From assembly GCA_011799875.1 (NCBI GenBank), contig CM022297.1, forward strand, positions 364,192,921 to 364,256,920: a stretch of 64,000 bases of DNA, written 5' to 3'. Shown in pieces: positions 48,300 through 61,000 of this stretch; position 1 is the stretch's first letter, and the number at the start of each line of letters is the position of its first letter. The notes beneath the pieces are model-generated. The model searched no databases, was not told the DNA's origin, and worked only from the letters and a program-made list of their open reading frames with translations. A program made the position numbers and the translations under genes. Source of the stretch: Thinopyrum elongatum. Lineage: Eukaryota > Streptophyta > Magnoliopsida > Poales > Poaceae.

Positions 48300-48514
48300 C
48301 CGTGGATCGACGATGCCGTGGAATCATCATCATGGCGAGCAGCCCACTGGGTTGTCGACCGCCGCTGGTGTCATGGAGGAGAGTGCACCGTGGTTGCACC
48401 ACCTCCGGTTTTCTCCACATCGGCTCTCGCCGGATCGATGGGCCACCGCTGTGAGGGCCCTGCCTCCTGCGGCCCATCTTTGTTGGCGAAGCCAATGTGG
48501 CTCTGGATGGTAGC

Positions 48515-49093
48515 TCACCACTCCTCCATCTTCTCCGGAGCAGGAGGGAAATCGAGGAGCAGTTGCGCACGTGCCAAAGCTTCCGCCGGCGTAGGCGGCG
48601 GCGACAGGTGCGAGGTACGTGAGGTGCTCTGACTCCTAAAAATGTTAGAAGGAGCACCATCACGATCACGCGACCGCGCACCACTTCCGCCGGCAGTTTG
48701 GCATGCATGCTGGGCCTGCGCACCTTGGGATCGATGTGCAGAAATCTTTTCATGGGGACGCCCTGAACCACCAGCGCCATGACGTTGCTCATCGTACACG
48801 ACCTGGGAAGGCTGTGACGCTGGCGCCAGCGCAGGAGCCCCAGAAGGCATCCTCCGATCTCTGGAGTTTGTTGTGCCGCCCGTAGGCAACACAACTCCAT
48901 CTCTGGATCCAGCGGCGTGTGGGTTGCCGCTGCCGCTGCGAACGACGCCACTCGCCTGGCTTGGATCACCGGAACACCGTGGAGGCTCTAAACCTCTTCC
49001 TTCTGCATCTGCGCCATCGCTCGTACGCGAAGGCACAGGCAAAATGGACATGGATGGTTGCGCTGTTGCGGCGCTCTTCTTCTTGGGTGGCAT
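48515..49093 (-). pseudogene. N-terminal gag segment of element D
   Basis: 192 codons starting MPPKKKSAATAQPSMSILPV, low-complexity and Ser/Pro/Gly-rich, ending EKMEEW at a TGA. The frame continues past the TGA to another TGA and then must shift to join the gag ORF at 48299. It starts less than 90 bp after the 5' LTR, the right place for the first gag exon. No folded domain is recognisable. Confidence 0.6.
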
Positions 49094-49155
49094 GATGATG
49101 AAGATGATGAAGAAACTAAGGCGCCGATCACTGGATCAGGTTCGCACAACCTCGA

Positions 49156-49175
49156 TCCCCCTACCTGGCGCGCCA
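49156..49175 (-). promoter_or_regulatory. Primer binding site of element D
   Basis: The minus strand reads TGGCGCGCCAGGTAGGGGGA, starting four bases after the LTR end. Position and TGG start are right for a primer site. I cannot assign the tRNA with confidence; it is not the tRNA-Asp site used by B, E and I. Confidence 0.6.
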
Positions 49176-49179
49176 AAGA

Positions 49180-50004
49180 TGTCGGCGTGCGACACCTATG
49201 GGACCCCCAAGGGACCCCTTTACGATTCGGCAGGGAGAGAGGTATGCACAAAGAGCAGAACCAACGATCGACGCGGGGCGATTTTACCCAGGTTCGGGCT
49301 GCTGATCAGCGTAAAACCCTACTCCTGCCTTGTTTTATTATGAATGTTCTTGAGCCCAGGCTCCAGGAGCGCTTGCAATGAATAGTACATTCAAAGAGTA
49401 GCTATGCATGCAGAATGGGCCAGAAGATCCTCCTCCCTGTAGCAGTTGCCTTGGGCCTCCTTTTATACGCTCAAAGGGGGTCACCACAGTGGCAAAATGT
49501 ACATACATTGAGGTGTAAAGTAGCTACAGGGTCAACATATCTAACCACTGACGGATTAGGACGAATGCATTTAATGCACCGTGAGGTGTCCGTTTAGGTG
49601 TCCTCACTTTCTTGGGGATGGAAAAAAGGGGCCATCCCATCAGCACCGCTTAAGCTCTCCTCCACTGGCGCGTTGCCACGCATCCAGAGAAGGACCCAGA
49701 ACATCGGGCTTGTTGCTGTGTCGAAGCGGTGGCACAGTAGCAGAATCTCGCCGGGCGCCGAATCTTGCCGGGCGCGAAATCTTGCCGGGCTTCGTAGGCC
49801 ACCCCGGCAAGATCTTGCCGGGGAGGCTGGCTTTCGGACTCCAGCTCTTCCTATCTGCTGATCCTCAGATCTTTGACTTGAGTATTTCTTCGATAGCCTG
49901 AGTCAACCTCGAACTGTTCCTCGACAAGCCTTACCGGGAGTATGGCTACAACTGCCCGTGCACAAGTACGGGGTACTAACAGCCCAATACTTAGTACACT
50001 GACA
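49180..50004 (-). repeat. 5' LTR of element D
   Basis: 825 bp, same length as its partner. Ends CACTGACA, then GATGT. Internal CCGGGCGC/CTTGCCGG repeats are shared with the partner. Confidence 0.93.
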
Positions 50005-50009
50005 GATGT

Positions 50010-51583
50010 TGGCTTGAACTACGTCGGTATTTCCCCAAAGAGGAAGGGATGATGCAGCATAGCAACGGTAGGTATTTCCCTCAGTGATGAGACCAAGGTT
50101 ATCGAACCAGTAGGAGAACCAAGCAACACTACGTAAACAGCACCTGCACACAAAGAACAAATACTTCAACCCGACGTGTTAAAGGGGTTGTCAATCCCTT
50201 TCGGGTAACGGCGCCAGAAATTGGCAAACGGACGTGAGATAAATTGTAGTAGATTGATAAATAGATCCTGAATAAAATAAAGTGAAGCAAAATATTTTTG
50301 GGTTTTTGGAAATAGATCTGAAAATAAAAGTGGCAAATAAATAAAAAGGCAAATAGCAAAATAGATCTGAAAATATATGATGAGAAAATAGACCCGGGGG
50401 CCATAGATTTCACTAGTGGCTTCTCTCGAGAAAAATAGCATACGGTGGGTACACAAATTACTGTTGGGCAATTGATAGAACTTCAAATAATTATGACGAT
50501 ATCCAGGCAATGATCATTATATAGGCATCACGTCCAAGATTAGTAGACCGACTCCTGCCTGCATCTACTACTATTACTCCACACATCGACCGCTATCCAG
50601 CATGCATCTAGTGTATTAAGTTCATTGAGAAATGGAGTAATGCAATAAGAACGATGACATGATGTAGACAAGATCTATTTATGTAGAAATATACCCCATC
50701 TTGTTATCCTTAATAGCAACGATACATACGTGTCGGTTCCCCTTCTGTCACTGGGATTAAGCACCGTAAGATCGAACCCATCACAAAGCACCTCTTCCCA
50801 TGGCAAGAAAAATCGATCTAGTTGGCCTAACTAAACCAAAGATTCGAAGAAGAAATACGAGGCAATAAGTAATCATGAATATAAGAGATCAAAAGACTCA
50901 AATAACTTTCATGGATAAAAACATAGATCTGATCATAAACTCAAAGTTCATCGGATCCCAACAAAAACACCGCAAAAAAGAGTTACATCAAATAGATACC
51001 CAAGAGACCATTGTATTGAGAATCAAAAGAGAGAGAGGAAGCCATCTAGCTACTGCCTACGGACCCGTAGGTCTACAATGAACTACTCACGCATCATCGG
51101 AGAGGCACCAATGAGGATGATGAACCCCTCCGTGATGGTGTCTAGATTGGATCTGTGGTTTCTGGAACGTGCGGCGGCTGGAATTGATTTTCGTCGACTC
51201 CCATAGGGTTTTTGGACGTCCAGGGTATTTATAGAGCAAAGAGGCGGTGCGGGAGGCGGCCGAGGTGAGCACAACCCACCTGGGCGTGCCCTGGTGGGTT
51301 GTGCTCCCCTCGGAGCCCCCCTCTGGTACTTCTTTGGCCCAACAGGTGTCTTCCGGTCCAGAAAAATCAACAAAAAGTTTCGCTGCGTTTGGACTCCGTT
51401 TGGTATTGATTTCCTGCTAAGTAAAAAACAAGCAAAAAACATCAACTGGCACTGGGCACTATGTCAATAGGTTAGTCCCAAAAAATGATATAAAGTTGCT
51501 ATAAAATGATTGTAAAACATCCAAGAATGATAATATAACAACATGGAACAATAAAAAATTATAGATACGTTGGAGACGTATCA
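50010..51583 (-). repeat. 3' LTR of element E (main part)
   Basis: With the six bases 36767-36772 it makes a 1580-bp LTR. It contains promoter palindrome arms 51269-51280 and 51293-51304, and a primer-site-like CGGGTAACGGCGCCA at 50202-50216. Confidence 0.92.
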
Positions 51584-54065
51584 GCATCCCCAAGCTTATT
51601 TCCTGCTCGTCCTCGAGTAGGTAAATGATAAAAACATAATTTTTGATGTGGAATGCTGCCTAACATGTTCATCACATATTCTTTTCTTTGTAGCATGGAC
51701 ATTTGGACTTTTATATGATTCAAAGCAATAGTCTAGTTTTGACATGAAGATTTCAATACTCAAGCATATCAACAAGCAACCATGTCTTTTAAAATATCAT
51801 CACTAAAGCAAGTTATCCCTAGCCCATTATGCTCAATCATTGATCCATTCATGAAACATACTCGCATATTAGCTACACCCAATGCTCAAGTACGATCATA
51901 GTGCCCCTTAGTTGGTGCTTTATAAGAGAAGATGGAGACTCAAAATAAAAAAAAATTGCATAAAGTAAAAGAAAGGCCCTTCGCAGAGGGAAGTAGGGAT
52001 TTGTAGAGGTGCCAGAGCTCAAAGCGGAAAAAGTAGAGATAAAACATTTTGGGTGGCATGCTTTTCCTGTCAACAAAAATGATCGAGTAGTTCCCAATAC
52101 TTTCCATGCTAGATATATCATAGGTGGTTCCCAAACATAAAATAAAATTTATTCCTTTTTCCACCATACTTTCACTTTCCATGGCTAGCCGTATCCACGG
52201 GTGCCCTCCATACCAACACTTTCCAAGGAATTTATTATTTGACAACATAAGGTAAATTCATTTTTCATTTCGGGACTGGGCATCCCTAATACCTTTGCCG
52301 TACTCTCGTGCAATGACAAGTGAATAAACACTCGTCTTGAGAATAACACATCTAGCATGGAAATATATCAGCCACCCCCTACCGTTTCATGAGCGGTATG
52401 AGCACACAATAGAGAAATTTATTTTGAAATTAGAGATGGCACATACAAATTTGCTTAGAACAGCACGAAAATACCGCATATTGGTAGGTATAGTGGACTC
52501 ATATGGAAAAAGTGGTTTAAGGATTTTGGATGCACAAGTAGTGATCATACTTAGTGCAAATGAAGGCTAGCAAAAGATTGAGAAGCATCCAACCAAGAAA
52601 CAAAAAATCTCATTAGCGAGCATTAAGCATAACTAACACCGAATAATGCACCACAAGTAGGATGTAATTTCATTGCATAACTATTGACTTTCGTGCTTGC
52701 ATAGGGAATCACAAACCTTAACACCAATATTCTTACTAAAACATAATTACTCATCAACATTACTCACATATTATGTCAACATATCGCAAAACTATTACAA
52801 GGAATCAAGTTTATTTTGTCCAATGATCTTCATGAAAGTTTTTATTATATCCCTATTGAATATCTATCGCTTTGGGACTAGTTTAATGTGTTGCTTTTGA
52901 TAGCTCAAACAAATCTAAGTGAAGAACATGAGCATAAAAATTTTCTTCTCTCAAAATAATTTAAGTGAAGCAAGAGAGAATTTCTAAAAAAAATTACTAA
53001 CTCTCAAATAAATCTAAGTGAAGCATGAGAGCATTTATTCAAAAATACTAAAGCACACCATGCTCAAAAAGATATAAGTGAAGCACTAGAGCAAGTCCAT
53101 AGCTCATAAAGATTGAAGTGAAGCATAGAGAGCAATTCTAACAAGTCATAGCATAATTTTGGCTCCCTTAAATAGGTGTGTTCAGCAAGGATTCATGACT
53201 AAAAATAAAAATAAAAACAAGCAAAGACTCATATCATACAAGATGCTCCAAGCAAAACTCATGATATGTGACGAATAAAAATATAGCTCCAAGTAAAATA
53301 CCGATGGTCGTTAGAAGAAAGAGGGGATGCCACTCGGGTATCCCCAAGCTTAGTTGCTTGCTTCTCTTTGGATAATGGCTTGGGGTGCCATGGGGCATCC
53401 CCAAGCTTAGGCTCTTCTTACTCCTTATTTCTTCATCCATCGTAATCTCACCCAAAACTTGAAAACTTCAATCACACAAAACTTAACAAAACCTTTGTGA
53501 GATCCGTTAGTATAAGAAAACCAATCTTTACTTTAAGTACTGTATAAAACCCATTCAAATTTTGTTCTTGCTTTATATCTACTATATTCTGACTTTACCA
53601 TGGCTTATAACCTCCAATACAAACCATAGATTCATCAAAATAAGCACACAATGCAAAGAAAACAGAATCTGTGAAAAACAGAACAGTCTGTAAAGATGCG
53701 AATTGTTCTCATACTTACGTAACTCCAAAAATTCTGAAGAATATGGAAAACATAGGAAATTCATGCGTTAATCTTGTGTAAAAACTTCAGAATTTGACGT
53801 CTTATCTGTGAGTATTCAAAATTGTTTTACTGGACGCAAAAGTTTCTGTTTTCCCACAAGATCAAATCAACTATCACCAAAGCTATCCCAAAGGCTTTAC
53901 TTGGCACAAACACTAATTAAAACACAAAAAACACAATCATAGCAGTAGCATAATTATGCAAACACTAAAGCACATAAATAAAAAGACAAAAATAAATCAA
54001 TTCATTGGGTTGCCTCCCAACAAGCGCTATCGTTTTATGCCCCTAGCTAGGCATAATGCAAAGAT
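51584..54065 (-). other. 3' noncoding region of element E
   Basis: Collinear with 29734-32213 of element I, including the two CCCCAAGCTTAG blocks (near 53343 and 53399) and AAGTGAAGCA short repeats. The polypurine tract directly follows the LTR end at 51583. Confidence 0.65.
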
Positions 54066-56128
54066 CTAAGCGTTGTCATATTTATTTCTAGATCCATAAG
54101 ATGCCCTCATGATTGATTCATATGGTGGCTTAATTCTTGTTCTAGGGAAGTGTTCCATACCCTTTCTCAAAGGAAATTGGAATTTGATGTTCCCTTCTTT
54201 CATATCAATCACGGCACCTATAGTGCGCAAAAATGGTCTACGAAGAATAATTGGACAAGACGGATTGCAATCAATATCAAGAATAATGAAATCTATGGGC
54301 ACATAATTCCTATTTGCAATAATAATAACATCATTAATTCTTCCCATAGGCTTTTTAATAGTAGAATCCGCCAAGTGCAAATTTAAAGAACATTCTTCAA
54401 TATCGGTAAGACCAAGCACATCACATAAAGATTTCAGAATTGTAGAAACACTAGCACCCAAATCACATAAAGCAAAACACTCATAATTTTTAATCTTGAC
54501 TTTGATAGTAGGTTCCCATTCATCATGTAATTTTCTAGGAATTGAAATCTATAATTTCAACTTTTCTTCCAAAGCTTTCATCATAGCATCAACAATATGT
54601 TTAGTAAAAGCTTTATTTTGTTCAGAGGCATGGGGTGAATTTATCATGTGTTGCAACAAACAAATACAATCAATCAAAGAGCAATTATCATAATTAAAGT
54701 CATTGTAATCCAAAAGAGTGGGCACATCACTAGTTAAAGTTTTGACCTCTCCAAACCCACATTTATCAATTTTCTCAACAAGATTTTCACCCTCCAAATT
54801 ATCGGGATGCCTTCTAGCTAAAGTTGACTCTTCTTTAGTCCCCTTTTCATCAATTCTAATTTTACTAAACAAGGAATCAATAGAAGAAACACCAATCACT
54901 TTAAGATCTTCATCATTTTTATGAAGGCAGTCACTGGAAAATGCTTTTTCTAAAAATTCTCTTCTAGCTCTAAGCATAGCGGTTCTTTTCTTACTTTCAT
55001 CCTTAGAAACATATAAAGCTTTAATTGATTCTTCAACCTTAGGCACAAAAATTTTCATCTTGAGATTTTCTACATCATGAGAAATTCTATCAACGCTTCT
55101 AGACAAATCATCAATCTTACTCAATTTTTCTTCCATCGTAGCATTAAAATTCTTTTGAGCATTGATAAATTCTTTAATATTATTCTCAAAATCAGAGGTG
55201 TTCCTATTATTATTATTATAAGAAGGATTGCCATAGGAATACCATAATTATTAGAGGAATTACTAGGAAAAGGCCTAGGATTAAAATTATCTCTATAAAG
55301 CATTGTTATTGAAATTGTTTTGAGAGATAAAATTCACGTCTACGGCATCACTATTTTGCTCAATCAAAGTGGACAAAGGCACATCATTAAAATCAATAGG
55401 AGCACTTTTATTAGCAACCAATTTCATAAGAGCATCAACTTTTTCACTCAAAGAAGAAATTTCTTCTACCGAATTAACCTTTTTACTAGTAGGAGCTCTT
55501 TCGGTATGCCATTGTGAATAATTTGCCATAATATTGTCTAGTAATTTAGTATCTTCACCCAAAGTAATTTCCATAAAGGTACCACCCGCGGTGGAATCTA
55601 AAAGATTTCTAGAAACAAAATTTAATCCCGCGTAAAAAATTTGTATGATCATCCAAAGATTTAAACCATGAGTAGGACAATTTCTTAGCATTAATTTCAT
55701 TCTTTCCCAAGATTGCGCAACATGTTCATGCTCAAGTTGCTTAAAATTCATGATTTGCGTCCTAAGGGAAATAATTATTGTGGGCGGAAAATACTTAGTA
55801 ATAAAAGCATCTTTGCACTTATCCCAAGAATTGATACTATTGTGAGGCAAGGAAGAAAACCAAATTTTTGCACGATCTCGCAAAGTAAACGGGAATAATT
55901 TCAACTTCACAATATCATTGTCCACATCTTTTTTCTTTGCATATCGCATAATTCCATGAATGTGTTAAGATGGGACGCGGCATCCTCACTAGGAGTACAA
56001 GACTCCGCACAAGTGGCATTAATATCACAAGACTCCGCACAAGTGGCGGGAGGAGCAATCGGAGTGCTAATAAAATCATTGTTGTTGGTATTGGAGAAAT
56101 CACACAACTTGGTGTTCGCTTGAGTCAT
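54066..56128 (-). pseudogene. gag-protease of element E, frameshifted
   Basis: Four open pieces. 55907-56128 (start MTQANTKLCDFSNTNN, with a Cys/Ala/Pro-rich stretch) passes by frameshift into 55293-55949, which carries an Athila-type gag domain (LKLFPFTLRDRAKIWFSSLP; NSWDKCKDAFITKYFP; LEHEHVAQSWERMKLMLRNC). After a break comes 54549-55136 (MEEKLSKIDDLSRSVDRISH, acidic linker), then 54066-54461 with the protease block (MGASVSTILKSLCDVLGL, where the expected DLGAS reads with its first residues out of this ORF, and IILRRPFLRTIGAVID, where the usual G of ILGRP is R). No RT or integrase. The particle gene is clearly dead. Confidence 0.8.
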
Positions 56129-56316
56129 TGTGACTACGCAACAAGATTGCACTCAAAAACAGATCTAACGAGAAAATGATGAACGAAAAAGAGGGCGAAT
56201 AAAATGGCAAATTTTTGTGAAGTGGGGGAGAGGAAAACAAGAGGCAAATGGCAAATAATGTAAATTGCAAGGAGATGAGATTTGTGATTAGGAGCATGGT
56301 AGATGTTGATGATGTC

Positions 56317-56392
56317 TCCCCGGCAATGGCGCCAGAAATTGGCACGTGGCCAGGAGACTATCTTGACTTGATCCTCCCCGGCAACGGTGCCC
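56317..56392 (-). promoter_or_regulatory. Duplicated primer binding site of element E
   Basis: On the minus strand the first site (56375-56392) reads GGGCACCGTTGCCGGGGA, eleven bases from the LTR. A second (56317-56334) reads TGGCGCCATTGCCGGGGA and is the better tRNA-Asp match. About 58 bp separate the equivalent positions. Element I has only one site. Confidence 0.65.
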
Positions 56393-56403
56393 GAAATTCC
56401 TTT

Positions 56404-58006
56404 TGATGTTGGCTTGAACTACGTCGGTATCTCCTGAAAGAGGAAGGGATGATGCAGCACAGCAACAGTAGGTATTTCCCTCAGTTATGAGACCAAGGTT
56501 ATTGAACCAGTAGGAGAACCAAGCAACACTACGTAAACAACACCTGCACACAAAGAACAAATACTTGCAACCCGACGTGTTAAAGGGGTTGTCAATCCCT
56601 TTCGGGTAACGACGCCAGAAATTGGCAAACGGACATGAGATAAATTGTAGTAGATTGATAAATAGATCGCGAATAAAATAAAGTGAAGCAAAATATTTTT
56701 GGGTTTTTGGAAATACAGATCTGAAAATAAAAGTGGCAAATAAATAAAAAGGCAAATAGCAAAATAGATCTGAAAATATATGATGAGAAAATAGACCCGG
56801 GGGCCGTAGATTTCACTAGTGGCTTCTCTCAAGAAAAATAGCATACGGTGGATAAACAAATTACTGCTGGGCAATTGATAGAACTTCAAATAATTATGAC
56901 GATATCCAGGCAATGATCATTATATAGGCATCACATCCAAGATTAGTAGACCGACTCCTGCCTGCATCTACTACTATTACTTCACACATCGACCGCTATC
57001 CAGCATGCATCTAGTGTATTAAGTTCATGGAGAAACGGAGTAATGCAATAAGAACGATGACATGATGTAGACAAGATCTATTTATGTAGAAATAGACCCC
57101 ATCTTGTTATCCTTAATAGCAACGATACATACGTGTCAGTTCCCCTTCTGTCACTGGGATCAAGCACCGTAAGATCGAACCCATCACAAAGCACATCTTC
57201 CCATGGCAAGAAAAATCGATCTAGTTATCCTAACTAAACCAAAGATTTGAAGAAGAAATACGAGGCTATAAGCAATCATGCATATAAGAGATCAAAAGAC
57301 TCAAATAACTTTCATGGATAAAAACATAGATCTGATCATAAACTCAAAGTTCATTGGATCCCAACAAACACACCGCAAAAAAGAGTTACATCAAATAGAT
57401 CTCCAAGAGACTATTGTATTGAGAATCAAAAGAGAGAGAGAAAGCCATCTAGCTACTGCCTATGGACCCGTATGTCTACAATGAACTACTCACGCATCAT
57501 CGGAGAGGCACCAATGAGGATGATGAACCCCTCCGTGATGGTGTCTAGATTGGATCTGTGGTTTCTGGAACTTGCAATGGTTGGAATTGATTTTCGTCGA
57601 CTCCCCTGGGGTTTTTGGACGTACAGGGTATTTATAGAGCAAAAAGGCGGTGCGGGAGGCAGCCGAGGTGGGCACAACCCACCTGGGCGCGCCTGGGCCC
57701 CTAGGCGCACCCTGGTGGGTTGTGCTCCCCTCGGAGCCCCCCTCTGGTACTTCTTTGGCCCAACAGGTGTCTTCTGGTCCAGAAAAAATCACCAAAAAGT
57801 TTCGCTGCGTTTGGACTCCGTTTGGTATTGATTTCCTGCAAAGTAAAATACAAGCAAAAAAATAGCAACTGGCACTGGGCACTATGTCAATCGGTTAGTC
57901 ACAAAAAATGATATAAAGTTGCTATAAAATTATGGTAAAACATCCAAGAATGATAATATAACAGCATGGAACAATAAAAAATTATAGATACGTTGGAGAC
58001 GTATCA
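56404..58006 (-). repeat. 5' LTR of element E
   Basis: 1603 bp. Promoter palindrome arms GCACAACCCACC (57672-57683) and GGTGGGTTGTGC (57714-57725); TATA box CTATAAATA on the minus strand (57629-57637). An internal primer-site-like sequence lies at 56603-56617. Confidence 0.92.
57629..57725 (-). promoter_or_regulatory. LTR promoter of element E: inverted repeat plus TATA box
   Basis: Perfect 12-bp inverted arms about 35 bp upstream of CTATAAATA, on the element's transcribed strand. Confidence 0.55.
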
Positions 58007-61000
58007 ATGTGTCAGGCTCTGGACGTCGATCACGTTGATCGAGTCATCGGGTATAAAGCGGGGGCAACAGGGACAAGGTGAGGGGTCACTGGTGGATCAC
58101 TAACCAACCTATACTAAGCATATAGGATAAGCAGGTATGTAACAATAGCAGGTTACAAAATCAGGCTATGTATCAGAATATGATCAAACAAATACAATAG
58201 CAAATTCTAATGCAAGCATGTGAGAGAAGGAACTGGACGATATAGGAATGATCAAGGTGGTTTTGCTTGCCTGGAAGGTCTGCGCAAGGGGTTGAACGTC
58301 AGGGGTGTAGTCGTACTCTGGAGCAGCGTCGGTCTCGGGATCTACTGAAGAGAAGAGGGGAAGAAACAATAAATATAATGCAAACAAATGCATCATGATG
58401 CATGACATGGCAAAATGCAGTGCTAGGGGTGACCTAACGTAGTGCTATACGATACAGACGAAGCAGGAAAACATCTGGGAATGTTTTCCTGATGTTTCGT
58501 AGTTTTCGGACAGATGAATCAGAGGGAAAGGATCCATGTTCATCATGCTAGAGGCACGGGATGGATGAATGGATTGCATATTAGGATTCATTATATTTTT
58601 CTGAGCAACTTTCATATATAAATTATTTTCATCCGAATTAAGGATTATTTTATATGATTTTTCAAAGATTTAAACATTTTTTGAAATTATTATTAATTCA
58701 AAAATACATTTATTGTGCCAACATTTACTTCAGCATGATGTCAGCAGTCAACCGAACCGGTCCAGGTCCAACCTGACGGCTGGGACCCACATGTCATACT
58801 CAGTGGGCTAAACAGTGCATTAATTTAATTAACTGGGTTAATTAGCTAGGTGGGACCCCACTATGAGTGACTATTAAAATAACAATTTTAATTAATAGAA
58901 TAATTAGTAGATTAATTATTTATAAAAACATTTAATCAGCATGGGGGCTACATGTCAGTGACCCAGGCTGCCTAGTTAGCAGGGTTGACCGGGTCAACCC
59001 AGTCAACTGGACCCACGGGGTACCCACTGGCAGTGACTGGGCGCTGCCCAGCCAGCCATTGACTGGGGTCAACTTGGCCCGTGGGGACCTTTACCGATGA
59101 CCCAGAGGGGGCCACGTGGCCGGCCACCTCAGCGCCGTCGCCGGAGCAACTCCGGTGACCATATTTCACGGCGGCGCGCACGGGAGGGGCCAGGATTTGC
59201 CTACACAAGGCCTCCGTACCTATGGTTATGCTCTATGGCACGCCCACGATGCGACGCGTCGGGTGAGGTTAGTGGCAGGTGCAGAGGCGGCCGGAAACGA
59301 GCGCTACAATGACGACAGGTGGCGTCGAATTTCGGGACTGCGCGGAATCAACGAAACGCAACACGAGCGGGCGAACTAGCTAGCTAGGCGGCATCAGTGG
59401 TTCACCAGGAACATGCCAGAGCGGCTGGTTTGCGCAGTGTGTGACAGTGAGCACAGAGATCCATGGACATGGCGGTGGCCGGAGCACGAACGCGGCGGTG
59501 GCGAGCTACGGCTACAAAAGGAGAGCACGGAGAGAGGGGGTTAGATGCGGTGCTGACGGCGGGCCTGTAGGGGATGGCAGTGGGCTCAGGGTGGCCTGGA
59601 GAAGACGGTGCAGTGGCGGCGAACTCCGGCGACCAAAGGGGAAGGAAGGGTCGGGCGCGTCGTCTTGGTGCGTCTCCGGACGAACGAGTGCATGGGGGCG
59701 ATGAGGACGAGCGCGTGAGGCTGCCGGACCGCTTGGAATGGCGAGAGGAGGACGGTGGCCATGGCTACGCCGGTGGCGCGTCCATGGTGGCACTCGGGAA
59801 GGAAAGACAGCGAGGGAGATAGGGAGTGGGGGTGAGTGGTAGAGGGGACCGAGGAGGCCGCGGAGTTGGCTCCCTTATCCCCTCCCGGCGAGGCCGGCGA
59901 GGTGGCGCCCGCAGGCGCCCGGTCGGACGAACAGTGGAGAGGGGGGGGGGGGGAGAGGAAGACGACAACGGGGGTTGCTAGGTCGGGCCGGCTGGGCCTG
60001 TCCCTGTGGCCTAAGGTCCAGGTCCAGGGGCTTTTTTTTGCTTTTGCTTTTTCTTTTTCTCTTTATTTTTTATTTTAGCTTATGTTTTTCTTTCATTTCC
60101 AAAAGAAATTTAGTTTTATAAAATACAAACTAGCACCTTAATTAGTGTTGTAAATTAGGCCAGTGCCACAAAAAGTTTGGCACTTAAATAAATTAGTTTG
60201 CAATTTTTATAATTTAAAAAGTATTTAAATTATTGTTTTGGCCTCTGTTTTAAATATTTTGGCGGCACTTAACACTTTATAAAATGTTGGTTTCACCATG
60301 ACAATTATCCATGGATTATTTGCAACACTTTGAACATTTTTGTTTTCATGTTTGTGAAATTCTCTATTTCACTTATGATTTGGATTTGAATTCAAAGTGG
60401 AATCTGAAATGAGATTTGGATCAAAAGATGATCAAGCACTGTTTAGCAAAATGACTTAGCTTAAACAGAGAGGTTACTGTAGATCATTACATAGGGGTGT
60501 TACAGCCGGCAATGTAGGATAGGGATGGGACACGAGCCGGCTCACGGGACTCAAGGCGCCGCTGTCTCCCATGCCCTACTCTTCCTCATCGGAGCCAGGA
60601 ACCCGTTGGGTGCCGGTGGACGTCAAATTGATGACGGATCTGTCCGGGGATGAGCCGGCAACGTCTACCATGATGCGGTTGCGGCACCCAGACTGATGCG
60701 CCATACGGGGCGCCGAAGAATGCGACTCCGCCTCGCCGACGTCCGCCGCCACCTCCTGCGCCCGGTGCCTTGCACGGTGGGCACGCCGTGCCATGGCCTC
60801 GTGGGACAATGGTGCGTCCCAAATATCGGCGCGCCATCGAAGGGGTTGCGCGTCCGCCAGCGTGTTCGTACGCTAGACGAACTGCACGGCCTCCAGCGAG
60901 GCAGCTACGGCCGGCCTAGCGCCGGATCCATGCGTCATTTGGGCGGACGCAATGGATTCCCGACGGATGGAGTCCGACCGCAGCCGTGCATGGGCCTTCT

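Larger units (their letters stand above)
36773..50004 (-). mobile_element. Element D: Tat-lineage Ty3/Gypsy retrotransposon, full length but inactivated
   Basis: 13232 bp, GATGT duplications at 36768-36772 and 50005-50009. Both LTRs are 825 bp (36773-37597 and 49180-50004). I count about 24 differences by eye (about 3%), mostly transitions, so this is a relatively recent insertion. On the minus strand the order is primer site, gag, protease, RT, RNase H, integrase, and then an oppositely oriented accessory gene before the 3' LTR. That layout, with an antisense extra ORF between pol and the 3' LTR, is known for the plant Tat lineage (RIRE2-like). All coding parts carry stops or frameshifts. 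Confidence 0.93.
36767..58006 (-). mobile_element. Element E: Athila-type LTR retrotransposon hosting element D
   Basis: ATGTG duplications at 36762-36766 and 58007-58011. On the minus strand the 5' LTR is 56404-58006 (1603 bp) and the 3' LTR is 50010-51583 plus the six bases 36767-36772, split by element D. Internal region 51584-56403. It encodes broken gag and protease but no RT, RNase H or integrase. Same family as element I. Confidence 0.92.
20851..60504 (-). mobile_element. Long LTR (about 4.3 kb) in three pieces, probable solo LTR
   Basis: Pieces 20851-21899, 36037-36766 and 58012-60504 join across elements B and E. The left end is TGTGACGCC and the right end is TGTTACA, so the ends are TG...CA. 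It is the inverted counterpart of 1-1742. Sense is taken as minus from the conserved short ORF. The third piece is AT-rich except for a GC-rich leader-like block (59090-59990). No primer site, polypurine tract or internal domain is seen. The flanks ACCGT (20846-20850) and GCCGG (60505-60509) do not match, so the solo-LTR origin is not proven. Confidence 0.65.

Noticed and set aside
49058..49381. 107-codon plus-strand ORF at the D LTR (repeated near 36759-36974)
   Set aside because: It appears at both LTRs simply because the LTR is duplicated; it spans the LTR boundary and primer site and resembles nothing.
1..60504. 1-1742 and 20851-60504 as the two LTRs of one element
   Set aside because: They are in opposite orientation, and the right copy is enclosed within a separate Harbinger-like element.
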